Assembly: GCA_021432635.1 (NCBI GenBank)
Contig: MU270031.1
Location: 684,118-748,117, forward strand
DNA length: 64,000 nt
From: Thozetella sp. PMI_491
Taxonomy: Eukaryota; Ascomycota; Sordariomycetes; Chaetosphaeriales; Chaetosphaeriaceae
Reading direction: 5' to 3'
Positions 45,394 to 57,480 of this stretch are shown here, piece by piece (positions within the stretch are counted from its first letter, which is position 1; each line of letters starts with the position of its first letter). Position numbers and translations under genes: made by a program. The notes under the pieces are model-generated. The model was not told the DNA's origin, did no database searches, and saw nothing but the letters and a program-made list of their open reading frames with translations.

Positions 45394-48300
45394 ATGAAGG
45401 CCGTCAAGTCATACTTTAGGCCAGCGTCTCCGCGGTCCCCGACTCCTGAACAAAGCGAGAGCTTCCCTCGTCCTGAGAGCCCGCGTGTTGATGGATCCAT
45501 CACAAAGAGGCCGAAGAGCAAACCGCCAGTGTCGTACAAGCCGCCGCCCATAGTATTAGAACAGCAGACATCGCTCCTAGCAGCGTCGATGCCGTTGACA
45601 CAATCCTCTCCGTCAAGCACTCCTCCGCCGGTCCTCTCATCGTCCAACGACTCCCTACCACAGCTCTTCACCTCAGCAAGATCCAGTCCTCCACTACAGC
45701 CTAGAACTAGCGGAGGGCATTCGGGCCTTAGCTCTCAGACACGTATCTCCCGCTCCAACTCTAACTCGGGCTCCATAAGGCTTCCTTCCTCCCGTCAGTC
45801 GTCCCTTCGACACGTCATATTTCCTCCAGGAGACTCGCGCAATGATGACGCCGATGCCGTGAACGAGGTCCGCAGCGATATGATGGTCAAGTGGCTCTAC
45901 GAGCAGCAGCTACGAAAACGATACGTATCTGGGGATAGTGCGGCTGAGGGGGTTGTGCTTAAGAAGGCACCAGGCTGGTTCACATGCTGGCCACCGCAGA
46001 TGGCCGCGCTGTCGTGCTCTTTGCAAGCGGCTGTCGCGCAGATGAATGTCTGCTGCGCTATGACGGTTAACACACCAGTTGTGCGCGCAATCATCAACTC
46101 CTTATCCCGCAAGGTGATGAACTACCTTCCGTTGTCAGACGGGCGGAGGGTGCAGATCCTGGAGAGCATGGCAGATTTGCCAAAGGGGGGGCTACACCAT
46201 TTTGCTGCTTTTATCATGGACGCACGTGTGCTTGTTGTGTGGGATGACGATCCGGACAAACTCCTACAGCGAGCTCACAACCTGGAGGCGCGTCTCGTGG
46301 AAATTATTTGGGGCAGTGGAAAGAATTTCGAGGACGAAGGTCTTCGTAGTGAGAAAACCCCGTCATATGAGGTCGAAGAAACGGACCTAACCCAGCTGGA
46401 GAGCGGCGTGCCCGAGGGCAAGAGAACCATCCGGTTGGAAAATGCATTCCTTGTCGGATGTACAATGACATTATGCATCGTATGCCTCGGCCTTGGCCTC
46501 AGGTCTCTCATTATAGAGGCATTGGTAGACGGAAATTGGACGAGACTGTTCTTGATGGGACTGTCGCCCTTTTACTGGTTCATCAGTCTAGTGAGTTCTC
46601 CCTTTCAATTCCTCGAGTCTATGCTAACAAGCTTGCCAGTTCTTCTTCCAGACTTTAGTCGGAAACGTATACCGCATCTTCGGGCCCACGGCTGCTATTA
46701 AATCCAACAGCAAGTACTATAGCGGCAGGCCGCCACGGCGTCTCAACCGCAAGCACCATCCCCTCCCACATGTTACCTTCCAGATGCCTATTTACAAGGA
46801 AGGCCTCAGCGCCGTCATAAAGCCTACAGTTGTCTCGCTCAAAGCGGCCATTAGTACGTACGAGATGCAAGGCGGTACTGCCAACATCTTTGTGAACGAC
46901 GACGGCATGCAGCTCATACCGGACCAGGACGCCCAACTGCGCCGCGATTTCTACGACGAACACAATATAGGCTGGGTAGCACGTCCGGCACACCGTCCCA
47001 CGCCAAATCTTGGAGCCGGAGAGAAAGCATTCTTGAGGAGAGGGAGGTTCAAGAAGGCGAGCAACATGAACTATGCGCTCCACATTAGCAACCGTGTCGA
47101 GGAGAAACTCGCTACCATCTCGAGGAGTGCGGTATGGACTCAGGACGACGAGACGGGTACTTACTACCAATGTCTGTCGGGTGTTTTGCAGGAGGATGAA
47201 GGACGGACTTGGGCAGAGGGTGGCATCCGAATAGGGGACTACATCTTACTTGTAGACTCTGACACACGGGTGCCGCCCGACTGCCTCTTAGATGCCGTGA
47301 GCGAGATGGAGCAGAGCCCCGAGTTGGCATTGATCCAATTCTCGTCAGGAGTGATGAACGTGACGAGTTCCTTCTTCGAAAAGGGGTAAGGTCCACCACC
47401 ACACGCACACCGGGGCAAAGAACTAATAGTATGGGCAACAGTCTGACGTGGTTTACACACCTCATTTACTCTGCTATAACCTTTGCTGTGGCGTCGGGCG
47501 ACAGCTGCCCGTTTGTTGGGCATAACGCCATGCTTCGGTGGAGCGCCATCCAGGATGCCGCAGCGCACACCGACGTCGACGGATATGAGAAGTACTGGTC
47601 CGAGTCACATGTATCGGAGGACTTCGACATGGCGCTTCGCTTGCAGGTCGCGGGATACGTGATGCGGTACGCCTCGTACAGTGGGGACGGGTTCAAGGAG
47701 GGCGTGTCCCTGACGGTGTTCGACGAGCTCGCACGGTGGGAGAAGTATGCTTATGGCTGCAACGAGCTCCTCTTCCACCCGCTAAGGCTCTGGCTAACTA
47801 AAGGCCCTCTCACGCCGCTTTTCAAGCGGTTCTTGCTCTCGTGCATTCCGCTACCAAGCAAGCTGACCATTCTTGCATACATCGGAACGTACTACGCCAT
47901 CGCCGCAGCATGGGCCATCTTGCTGGTGAACTATTTCATCACCGGATGGTACTGGGGATACTTCGATAAGTACTACGTCGATTCGTTTGCCATCTACATC
48001 TCGATAGTGGTCGTATTCACCGGGCTGGGCAACCTGACGCTCGCGGTGCTGAGGTTTCGCCTAGGGCAGTCGTCTCTTCTAGCATCCCGTAAGCCGGCCC
48101 CTTTGGTCACATTCTCTGTCTGGCTTTGACTGATACCAGTGCCCATAGTGTTTGAAAACATTAAATGGATCCCCATGTTCACAATATTCATGGGCGGCAT
48201 CTCGATCCATGTAGCACAGGCCATCCTTTCTCACTTCTTTGAGATCGAAATTGCCTGGGGCGCCACTGCCAAGGAGATTGAGGAGGTCAATTTTGGTCAG

Positions 48301-48507
48301 GAGACCATTCGGATCCTCCGACGCTTCAAGTACACCTTCCTCTTGTGCTTTGCATGCACTGCCATGATCCTTGCCGGTTACTTCGCGTTTCCGACTAGCT
48401 GGCGCATTGATACCTTCGCCTCTATCTTCCCGCTAGCGATGGTGGTCGGGTCACATTTTGCGTTGCCTGTGCTACTCAATCCTGCACTGATGATGTTTAC
48501 GTGGTAA
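45394..48507 (+). CDS. GT2: Family 2 glycosyltransferase, processive polysaccharide synthase
   Basis: Exons 45394-46590, 46640-47385, 47442-48088 and 48140-48507 encode 985 residues. The first 150 or so are Ser/Pro-rich and disordered. Two membrane spans (near LVGCTMTLCIVCLGLGLR and LFLMGLSPFYWFISLFFF) precede a cytosolic catalytic domain with HVTFQMPIYKEGL, VNDDGMQ, LLVDSDTRVP, SEDFDMALRLQ and ELARWEKYAYGCNEL. These are the D, DxD, ED and RW positions of GT-A processive synthases such as chitin, hyaluronan and cellulose synthases. At least five spans follow. From memory it matches the conserved fungal GT2 that Zymoseptoria and Fusarium need for hyphal growth on solid surfaces. The polymer is not known from sequence. 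Introns are 49-56 nt with CAG ends. Confidence 0.88.
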
Positions 48508-49037
48508 GAGGGGAATGCCGGTATTAGACTAGGTAAAAGAGAGAGAAACTTGTAAGTAATAGCGGGCTACTGGGCTTCATAGTCCATCCTCCAAGTCCAA
48601 ATAGTTGCTAAGTTGTTGCCCCTTTTGCTCACCAGAGTGCGGGCCACTATGCATCAGGACCGGTTCCACCATATATGTCCTCCTTTTAAAAGACAGAACT
48701 TAGGTTAATGTTTTTTTTTAGTTCATCCGCTGTTATGATTTCTCTTTTTATCTTTATTTCTCTAGAGCTTCATGGATAGTTCAGAATCGGACTTGGGCAT
48801 GCTCCAAGGTAGATTGGGAAGACGCAGTGCCGTGTTTGTACAATTGTGCTAATCACCTCGATCTCTCTATATCGGTTTCCCTTTCTGTATTGTAAATATG
48901 GAGCTTGGGATAGCTCATTGGATTTCATTTTGCCCTTAGCCGCCCCATCCGGTAAAACAACGATACATTCCCTGCTCGTCCCGTCGGACGTGCAATTGGG
49001 TGAGCAACCAAGCCGTTGTATCCTAGTCCACATGGCA
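48508..49037. other. AT-richer convergent 3' region
   Basis: This lies between the GT2 stop (+) and the acyl-CoA dehydrogenase stop (-). A T run near 48711-48719 and other AT-rich bits fit 3' untranslated and polyadenylation signals. No gene is seen. Confidence 0.5.
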
Positions 49038-51148
49038 TCACAGCTTCGAGCTTGCTTCGTGGGCGCTTACAAACTCCGATCCATATACAATGGCAAGATC
49101 CGTAGCAATTCTCGTAACAGGACTCTCTGCCGCCTCCGAAGGGGCCGCAAAAGCCTTCTTCGTCATGTACCTTTGGTACAGTGTATTGATCTCTGGGCCA
49201 GGATTCGCCTTCGCATCAACAACAAACAAAGCCGCGATCAGGATCTCGGCAACACGGAAAGTGATCTTCCTCGCCTCGGGAAGCAGCTGCTCTTGCGTCT
49301 CGCTCTGGATCCGATCCCGAAGCCCTTGCCACTCGACCTTGGCTGCTTTCACACCCTGTGCGTCGACATTTAGCGTGAGGGCAGCATTGACCAGCCAGTC
49401 GATCGCACCGAGGTTCTCGGCCCCGGTCTTGGGATGCTTCAGAGCACGGATGGTGTCCGAAGACACCACATCCGTGGTGCCTTCCCAGAGGGCGAGCACG
49501 CATGCATCGCGGAACAAGCGCGAGATATTCATGTGCTCCGTCTCGCTGTTCAGGAGGTATCCGACGCCGCCGAGAGCGCTCATACAGGAATAAATGAGCG
49601 GGATTGCCGTCTCGCAGACGTAAGCTTTATGGAGCGAGCTCAGAACGCGGAGGAGGGGGCCGACGTATTGTGTGGGCGGGGTGACGGCCTGGAGACCAGG
49701 GGTTAGCTCGACGTGGGGCGCGCTCGGGTCCCCTCCCCTCTCTTCTAATCCGAGGAGGTAAAGTGTATAAAAGACCAGGAGCATCAGGGAATGATAATCC
49801 ACGGTCATGTTTGCCAGCGTACGCATATGCAGGGGGTGCTTGCACAGGGGCACTCTCTTTCCCTTGCCGACGCCGACCTCCCGAACCAGGGCGAAGGCCT
49901 TTGCGACACCGATGCCCCGGCCGAGGTATCCAACCGACGAGGTGGCCGAGTGCGCCCGTGTGATGTTTAGTAGCGTGCTGATCTCCTGGATCCCCATGCC
50001 TTCTTCTCCGACCAGCCATCCTCGCATGCCCACCAGCTCCAGCTCCGCTGTTGGGAGCGACTGCGTGCCGAACTTGTTCTTCAGCCTGGAGATGTTGACG
50101 CCATTAAGCTCGGAGCCGCCTTCCTTCCCGTTGGCGTACACGAGAGAGGGATTGTAGCGCCTCATCGGTGCGAAGAAAGCGCTCACCGGCTTCCCCGGAC
50201 GCGTCTTGGCCAGCAAGATGGTCATGTGGGAGTCAGTTGCGCTGGAGAACCACTTGAACCCATTGATCTCGTAAGGGCCGAGAGGGATGTTCTCTTCCAA
50301 ATCGGACAGAGGCGTTGTGTCACGGTTGGGATATTGCGCATGTGTGGCGACCGTCTCGGTCTGCGAGACATCGCTGCCACCAGTGCGCTCCGTCATCCAC
50401 TGACCACTGGTCCATGTCCGGGAGGGATCACGCGAGATCAGATGGTCGAAGGCGTTCTGAAAGACCTCGCGGCGGTCTTGATCCAGGCCAGGGTTGGCGA
50501 GGTGGCGCTGCAAGAGACGGGCGGCGCCATCTTGCATTGCAGCAGGGCAGAGGGTATTAGAGCATGATGCCTCCCAGAGGTGGAGCCTAAATCCGCCGTC
50601 AGCCTTAAGGCGGCGCCGCCGTGAGTGATGCTGCGGGCAACCTGTACCTAATGAACTGCGCGATTCGCGTGAGCGGTCCGATGTTCGTGTCATAATTGTA
50701 AGCGATCATCCTGCGCTGTATTAGCCACTCATTCCTGCTTCGCCACGGCTTGCCGGCCCGGCCACTCACCCCTTCTCGAATCCGAACTCCTGCAGCTTCC
50801 GCCAGCCCTCGCTCACGACGAGCTCGCTCTTTGGCTTACCGAAGGCATCACGGCCCGAACCACGCAGATACGGGAGGTTCCTTTCCGAGTCGGATATCCA
50901 GTCAAAGATCTGCGGAGACAAGACCGCATCCCCCAGCTGCGCGATCTCGGGGCCGACCTGCTCCACAATAGGGGCAGGGAGAAACACTTCAAAGTAAACA
51001 AGGATAAGCAGGGGCGTTCTTCACAACATGACAAGACAACCCGATGCTCACATTTGACTATCCGCTGCAGGCTCACATCGTCATAATATTGGTTTCGCAG
51101 CACCGGCTGGCGCTGGAAGAAGCCTTTGTTCGCGCCGGAGGGCTGCAT
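49038..51148 (-). CDS. AidB-like acyl-CoA dehydrogenase with C-terminal SKL
   Basis: Exons 51148-51052, 50986-50770, 50710-50648 and 50586-49038 encode 641 residues. All joins keep the frame and rebuild family sequence such as EKGMIAYNYD and FIRLHLWEASCSNTLCPAAM. The protein has the acyl-CoA dehydrogenase fold with FAD: TERTGGSDVSQTET in the middle domain, FKWFSSATDS, and LALWEGTTDVVSSDTIRAL in the C-terminal domain. The long N-terminal extension puts it in the AidB-like group, so its substrate need not be a fatty acyl-CoA. The last three residues are SKL, a canonical PTS1, so a peroxisomal location is likely. Peroxisomal acyl-CoA dehydrogenases are known in Neurospora. The ATG at 51148 is the first that gives a family-like N-terminus (FFQRQPVLRNQYYDD). 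Confidence 0.9.
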
Positions 51149-52531
51149 TGCTTCTACGACAACAACCGAGGTCCTGGCCGTTTCAATTGTTGTGTTCGCG
51201 GCGGGCAGTGGCAAGAGGCGCACCTAAAAACGTATGTATTTATAGCTTTTGCGCGTAGTTATGGGGAGAAGCGTTCATATATCTCCGTATTCCTCAGCTG
51301 AGGTCAGGTAAGATATTAGCAAAACGCCAGGGGGGGTCATCAGGTGCCCCCAGCCTTCACCTTCAGGCGAGGGCACATGCCGAGGGAACCCTGCCGATGG
51401 ACAGCTAAATCCAGTAACCTCGGGATTAACGCTAGCTACATATTGAGATGCGAGAGAGCTACGTAGTATACCGTAGTTTGAACAGAAATGCGAGGGTTAG
51501 GGTTATACCGTGATCTCTTCGGCACGCTTGGTCCGGGTCGAAATGTTCTGGAGAGAGTCATGTCTGCCTTAAGCCGGACCGGCCTAGGACTTCTTTGTGG
51601 AAACTGACTTAATTGACCCGCCTTCCCCAAGCTTAGCGCTCTTAAGCCGACGAACATGCTGTCTCAGGGAAGCTTGCCTGTTGTCGCCAAGTGTGGCTTG
51701 ACCCGGCCCACAAGGATCCTGGCCTGAGGCAGTTATACATGCGGATACCCAGGATGCGATGCGACCATGGGTAGGCAGCAGGGGCGTCCGTTGTCGTCAT
51801 CGCTGATGTGTCCCCCAGCCGCCGCGCCCGTATTGCTCGCTCGGCACAGGTGGAAGGAGACAAGCGCGCCTCGCCGGCGTGTACGGCTATTGCGAAGCTT
51901 CCAGGCAGTCACAGAAAATCGAAGTGCCGAAGAGCAGAGATCCTGTCCGCATCGAACACATGTGCCTGGTAGCCAGCAGCATCGCTTAAGCCACCGCGTC
52001 GGGCCGTCACAAATAACACTGGCAAAGAGCCACGCGGTGCATGCCGGCAGTGCTAAAGATGGGGAGTGTTCCATAACGGTCTACCAAGATCTTACTGGCC
52101 CTGGTCAAGCAATGCGACTCTCTAAACGCCTCCAGCCTGCCCTATCGGAGCTAGGCTTTGTTGCTCTTTCCCGCACATTCCTTCCTCAACGCCGCCACGG
52201 GGAGCCTGTCTGCCCCAAATCCCAAGCATATCCTATTCAAGACAAGGGACAAAAAAAAGAGAATCCCCCTACAGAGGGGGGAGCGGTTCCATCAATACAT
52301 ATCCTTCCCAACTCCATGATTCGTGTGATGCATGACCGTAAATGCGTATCGCGCCAGACTCGCTTGGGAAATCAGCGCAGAGGGGGGAATCATTGTAAAT
52401 GCAAAACCGTATAGCCGCTTCCGCTTCCGCTTCCAGGCAATAGAGTGGGAGAACCGTGGCCCAGACCTCGATGACGCCAAGAAAGCCATCCGGGGCGCAA
52501 CAAGAGGATGCGCGGGGAGTCAAGAACGCGC
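51149..52531. other. Gene-free region
   Basis: About 1.4 kb with the acyl-CoA dehydrogenase promoter at its left and the C2H2 gene's 3' flank at its right. A hexanucleotide run GCTTCC is repeated about three times near 52417-52436. I see no gene. Confidence 0.45.
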
Positions 52532-52663
52532 CTAAAACTCCATGCCATCGCACAGAGGTCCTTCAGGGTAGTCATCGCTGTAGAACGAGATCTGGCTGAG
52601 GGGGGACTGCACGTAGGCGCAGGCATTTGCGCCCGCGTAGACGAGATTGCCGTCAAGGCCGCA
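52532..52663 (-). other. In-frame extension after the C2H2 stop codon
   Basis: After TAG the same frame continues for 43 codons to the next TAG (52532-52534). The peptide begins CGLDGNLVYAGANACAYV and ends DGMEF. It is rich in Tyr, Asp and Pro, not in the residues expected of random GC-rich DNA. It could be a former C-terminus cut off by a CAG to TAG change, a read-through tail, or an alternative exon (a GTAGAC site lies upstream in phase). Confidence 0.45.
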
Positions 52664-53603
52664 CTAGAGCATAGACTGCGCCTCGCTCTGCGCCGCTAGC
52701 TGCTGGTTGAGGGCCTGAATTTGTTGCAGGAAGCCGGTCGTTTGCCGGTTCTGATTGTCTACTTGGCGCCGGAGCTCAAGGTTCTCGGTCCGTAGCCTCT
52801 TGACTTCCTCGCGCAGCGCGTCCGAGTTGTCGTCACCGATGCGCTTGCGCTTCTGACCAGCTGAAGCGACAGAGCCTCCGTCATCAGTATCGCCCTCGAC
52901 AACGCTGCCGGTACCTGGCTGGGTTGTGTGCACGCGCCGGAGGTGCTCGTTGAGGTTCTCGACTCGCGAGAAGCCTTTGCCGCTGTAGCGCTTGCAGTGC
53001 GAGTGCGGGCAGTTCAGCGAGTTCTTGGGGCCTCCGTGTTTCCCGTGGACCTCGCGCTCGTGGCGGAGCAGGCCGCCCGAATATGTGAAGCCCGCCAGCT
53101 TCTCGCAGCCGGGGGCCTGGCACTTGTACGGACGGTCATGCTTGTCCATGTGTTTGCTGGTGAGAAATATTAGTATAGCTTCGAGCAAACAGGATTGGGG
53201 GTAAACAAGGAATGGCAACGTACTTCCACTCGCATTTTCGGTTCCACTCCTTGACTTCGTCGCTGCAGTCTGGATACGTGCAGACGAACTTTCCCTCCGA
53301 GTTCTTGGTGATCTCGCGCTCCGGCTTCAGGACCGTCTTGCTGCGGATCGGCGTTGCTGCTGCCCCCGGCGAATCTTCCTTGATAGCGGCAGACACGGCG
53401 GCGGCAGACAGCTCAAGGCGCGGGGTCTCGGTTGTCACGAAAGGCGTGCTGGGGCCATTATATGTTGCGACCGGGGCGAGGTCGTTGACGACGGAGTCGG
53501 TTGGGTCTGTGAAGCGATCGACATCGGTGGCGTCCTGGTGGTCATCCATAGACGGGTATCCCCCGTCATGGATGAAGTTTCGTGTCTCGAATGCTATACT
53601 CAT
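52664..53603 (-). CDS. C2H2 zinc-finger transcription factor
   Basis: Exons 53603-53224 and 53156-52664 encode 290 residues, likely a nuclear DNA-binding regulator. After a Ser/Thr/Asp-rich N-terminus come three fingers of C-x4-C..H-x3/4-H form: CTYPDC..HMDKH (split by the intron), CQAPGC..HEREVH and CPHSHC..HLRRVH. A basic QKRKR stretch follows (possible nuclear signal). The end is a Leu/Gln-rich coiled coil starting EEVKRLRTENLELRRQ, which could mediate dimers. The intron borders are GTACGT and CACCAG. The frame ends at TAG 52664-52666, but the same frame stays open for 43 more codons with protein-like composition. Target genes are unknown. Confidence 0.87.
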
Positions 53604-56600
53604 TGTGCCAGTGGCTTTCTTGAGAAGTGGGAGGGACCTGCTGCAGGTTGCGACGGGTTGTCGCAGTGGGGTGGTCGTATATGTGACCGGCGCGTTCGAG
53701 TTCGCCGTAATGCCCGCACTCAGTTGTGTGTGGACACAAAGGTGGAGGGGGGGCTGACGACTGAATGGATATATACGGCAACGGCTGAAAGGGCCGCAAG
53801 GCTACCGTACGGCGCAGGCTCTGTCGACGGTTGTCGTCTTCAGGAAGGAACGGCACGCTTCGCGTTGTAGACGGAATGGATCGAGAGACGTCCCCTGCCT
53901 GAAAACTAAGGACTGGACGTTAGGCGATAGGCAGAAATGGCTGAGCAGTGGCGCAGGCGAAAGTGACGGGCAGGGGTTCTTTGTCAGCAGGGAAGGAAGA
54001 CCTACGTCGGTGGTCGGCTCTTGCCAGGCGAGAATTTTCCGAAGTCCGGCCGGTGGGGCTGTGAGTTGCAAAGAGGCGTGCGCTGTAAAAGGTGCGCGCG
54101 TGAAACTTGCAGCTCGCAGAAGATCTATGAAATGGTGGGAGAAGACGGTTCCCAATAGAAGAAAAATGACACTTGCGGGGTGGGAGTTGCGGGCGCGTAG
54201 ATTCCGGATAGTAACTCGGGCCTACCGGCGGTGGCGAGGAGGAAAGATCTAGATGCCCGTCGTGACTTTACGAAACGCGCGTCACTACTCCAAAGTGCGT
54301 GTTTTGCCGGGGTTCTACCAGTTGCACAAGGCTTCCTGGAGAACGGCTTTGGATGGGATTTCTGTGAGAGTCTAGCAAGATCAAAGAGGGTCAGCCGGGT
54401 GCGTTATGAGGAGGGTTCCGTTCGCTGGGCGAATTTGTCATCAGAACAGTTGTGCGAGGGGATGCGGAAAATGCGGTCGGCACATGGAACAAACTGGGCT
54501 CGTGAGCTGCCACCTGTGCACGATCAGGCCCGGGCAATCAGGCCCCTTCGCTCACCATCCACCCGCCGCCATCTACACGAGGCGACGGACAAGAGAAGAA
54601 ACGCGTACTTTCGAGCACGACACCGAGCTTCGTTGGGCACAAGCAGAGGCCTAACGAGGAAAGAGAGGTACTCACTTAGACGGGACCCGAGCTTTTACCG
54701 AACGGGCTAGGGCTGAGTGTGGGTGGGCGAGGCTTGTTCAGGCTTGGCGCTGTGCGGCGAGGCGGAATGTGTGGTTCGGACCCAGTTTGCTCTAGGAAGA
54801 AGTGGTCCGAGACAATGGCGTTGATTAAGGTATGCTCCAATATTCGGAGCTCTCGAGCAAATCCGGGGTGGCTGCAGGCTCTTTTAGTAGCCCACTGGCA
54901 GGTGCAGGCAGATGAGTCGATCCTTTCTTGCCCCCCAAGGCGGCTGCCGGGTTGGTCCAAGGCAGGCCACACCTGTGACTCACAGCAACCATAAGGCTGC
55001 CACCCGGCCCGCATCGCATCACGCCTTGATGGGGCGTTCACCTCAGTTGGCTAACAATATTCCGTTACATTTCTTCCCTCTGGATTCCAGCCAGGGGCAA
55101 CAGGGGCTTTCGTCCATTGGCCTTCACCGAAGAAAAGTAAGGGGGAAACGGCCTGTCGGCCTCTGGCAGCAGGCAAAGACGCCCACACCACGCAGCCGCA
55201 CACACCCTCCCCCCAAATGTGGGCCAGGCAGCTGAAGCCGAAGATGCACATCGAAAGCTCCAAGCCACTGGACCTGCATCATAGATAAAAAGAGAAAGAC
55301 AGCTGAGCGAGCCACTGCGTCCGAGAGAAGTGGTCCTTCCAGGTCCTGGTGGCAGTAGCCCCAGGCTCGGATACGTGGATGCGCCATAGCACACCAACCG
55401 AGACGCCGTCCGTCTAGGGCCACAGATAGGCATCTATGGCGTTCCACGAGGGCCAAGACGTGTCGTTGATGGAAGTGCGTAGAGCTGGCTCACGTGTACG
55501 CTAGTTTGACTCCGACGGAATTCCAAGCGAGTGCCCAGGGCGTAGGGTGCCTAGAGGGAGGCACGTAAGTGTGTTGTTTGTCCCACCAAACCCTACCCAC
55601 CAGCTCCAGCGAACAGCCACACCTACTTCGTGCATGGGAGTCCTATGCGCGGCAGTTGTAGTGCTGGTTTATTTCCCTCGGAGATGGCCCAGAGTGCCAG
55701 AACGAAGTCGAGAGAACCAGGTCGGTCAGGAACAGCCAGATGGCCAAGCGAGGTTGTTGCACGGAGAGTCCGATGCAACGGAGTGAGGCTCTTCAACCCT
55801 CAGGGTCTGAGGTGCCTTCATCTCCTTGACATGGCAGTCCTTGATGGCGACTGACATCCTCACCTTGTTCCCATTCTGAGGCACAGCGGATAGTGATGTG
55901 CATGTGGGTGACAAACCTATACGGGAGACGACTCTCGGGCTGACTCACCGGACGGCTGCTAGTTTGCCGTGAAGGCATCCCGGCTGCTCAGCTCATGAAG
56001 CTTCCGAACCACCTCTGCCCCCCGAAGAAGGCATCCAGCACTTGGCCAGCTATTTCAGCATCTGCTGTGACCCGCTGTAAACCTTGGCTGAGCCTGACCC
56101 CTTGCACTGGCGCTGGCCCGTGATGGTCCAAACACAGCGCTATTGATCTCCACTCTACCGGCTGCCCATGCTGTCGTCGTAGCCACTGCGATCTGCTACT
56201 TCGACTTTATGGACCGCTCTGCATCGTGGTCAGCCACGGTACCCCTCCAGTCCAATGGGGCTGGACCCACGAGGAGGAGTGAGCCAAGTGAGGGTGCTGC
56301 GACTCGCCAAAGAGAGGGGGCACAGCCCCGGGGCGGGAGTGACCCCCGTTCGACGCGGCACTGGCACGTCCAATACTATGCGCAGCACTTGGCGACCGTT
56401 CGGTCTGGTGCAGGATCGGGAGTTTCTTGATGAGGGGAAACAAATGTGCCCACAAATGTGCGAGGTGCTTTGTGGTCGATGATGGTGTTGGCCTTATCGC
56501 CTTGGATTCAAGGCGCTGAGGCATCATGACCATGCCAGGAGCTACTGGCCGATAGCGATAACGGCATGAGTAACGCATTAGGCAAACACACCCTTTGATC

Positions 56601-57096
56601 GTCACTTGCCCAGTTTATGACCTCCTCGCTGACCCTTTGCACGCTCTTATTGGTCTTCCTGTAGGTCCGAACACCCAGGTCCCCCACCTTCGGGCCAAGA
56701 CTTGGTCGTGAAGCATCGCGACTAGTCACACCGGTGCACCGCCTGCCAATGTAGAACTTGGCTTCTCGGTGGCGGACCCCGAGTGATTGAACATCGTTAC
56801 CGTCACTCCTACCAGGATCAGCGATGGCGAACTTATCCAGCCCAACCTGCAGAGACTATAGACGGCTGTCTGGTATTGTGAAGCTTAGCGAGGACTTAGG
56901 CAGGGGCCGGGAGGTCTCCGCCGAGGCATCTCGCGGGGAGGTACCAGCCGCTTCGACTACCTTGCGACCAACAACTTCGCAATTCATTGTGTTATATGCC
57001 ATGCATGTCTAGATATCTCTCTCATATATCAGTTACAGTACCCCAAACGTAGTTCCGCGGCCGGGGGCACTCCGGTTGCCGCAGACTTCTAAATCA
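53604..57096. other. Long gene-free region upstream of the C2H2 factor
   Basis: About 3.5 kb. The first kilobase probably carries the C2H2 promoter and leader. Many frames exist but none has a sensible start plus recognisable sequence. I see no RNA gene or clear repeat. Confidence 0.4.
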
Positions 57097-57480
57097 TGTC
57101 TTTCGATCCCGGCTTTCCCGGCGTCACAACCCGACCGGGGGGTTTTATGAATTGCTTTAGTACTACCAATGTGGTGTTGTCTCTGCAGACCCTTCCAAGA
57201 GCAATAAAACACAAGGCGCCTTCTTAGACACCATCATCGTGTGCGCAGCGACCGGGTTCAGGCTCCTCGAGAAGCGGGACCGGGCTAAGCACAAGGCCAT
57301 CATCATCAACGCATCGGATACGGCGTAGTAGACGTTCGACCAGGTGCTGAGGGAGGATCGCCGAGCAGGCCGGGGGACAAAGATAGCGTTAGAGGAGCCC
57401 GACCGCGCCGTTCCCGACACCACTCCGGAGGGCAGCTAGCGCTTAAAGCTGACTCCGCCCTCGAGCAGATAGTGAACATA
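57097..57480 (+). pseudogene. Decayed coding sequence of unknown family
   Basis: From about 57188 a plus-strand frame reads like protein (TIIVCAATGFRLLEKRDRAK, then IIINASDTA) and is then broken by two adjacent TAG codons, followed by more protein-like sequence and further TAGs near 57438 and 57470. A possible start and intron lie at 57097-57187. Reading CAG for the TAGs would leave an open frame. I do not recognise the family; a retroelement or a lost gene is possible. Confidence 0.3.

Noticed and set aside
54231-54710. 159-codon plus-strand frame upstream of the C2H2 gene
   Set aside because: It starts with a non-ATG codon and shows no family-like blocks; probably leader or intergenic.
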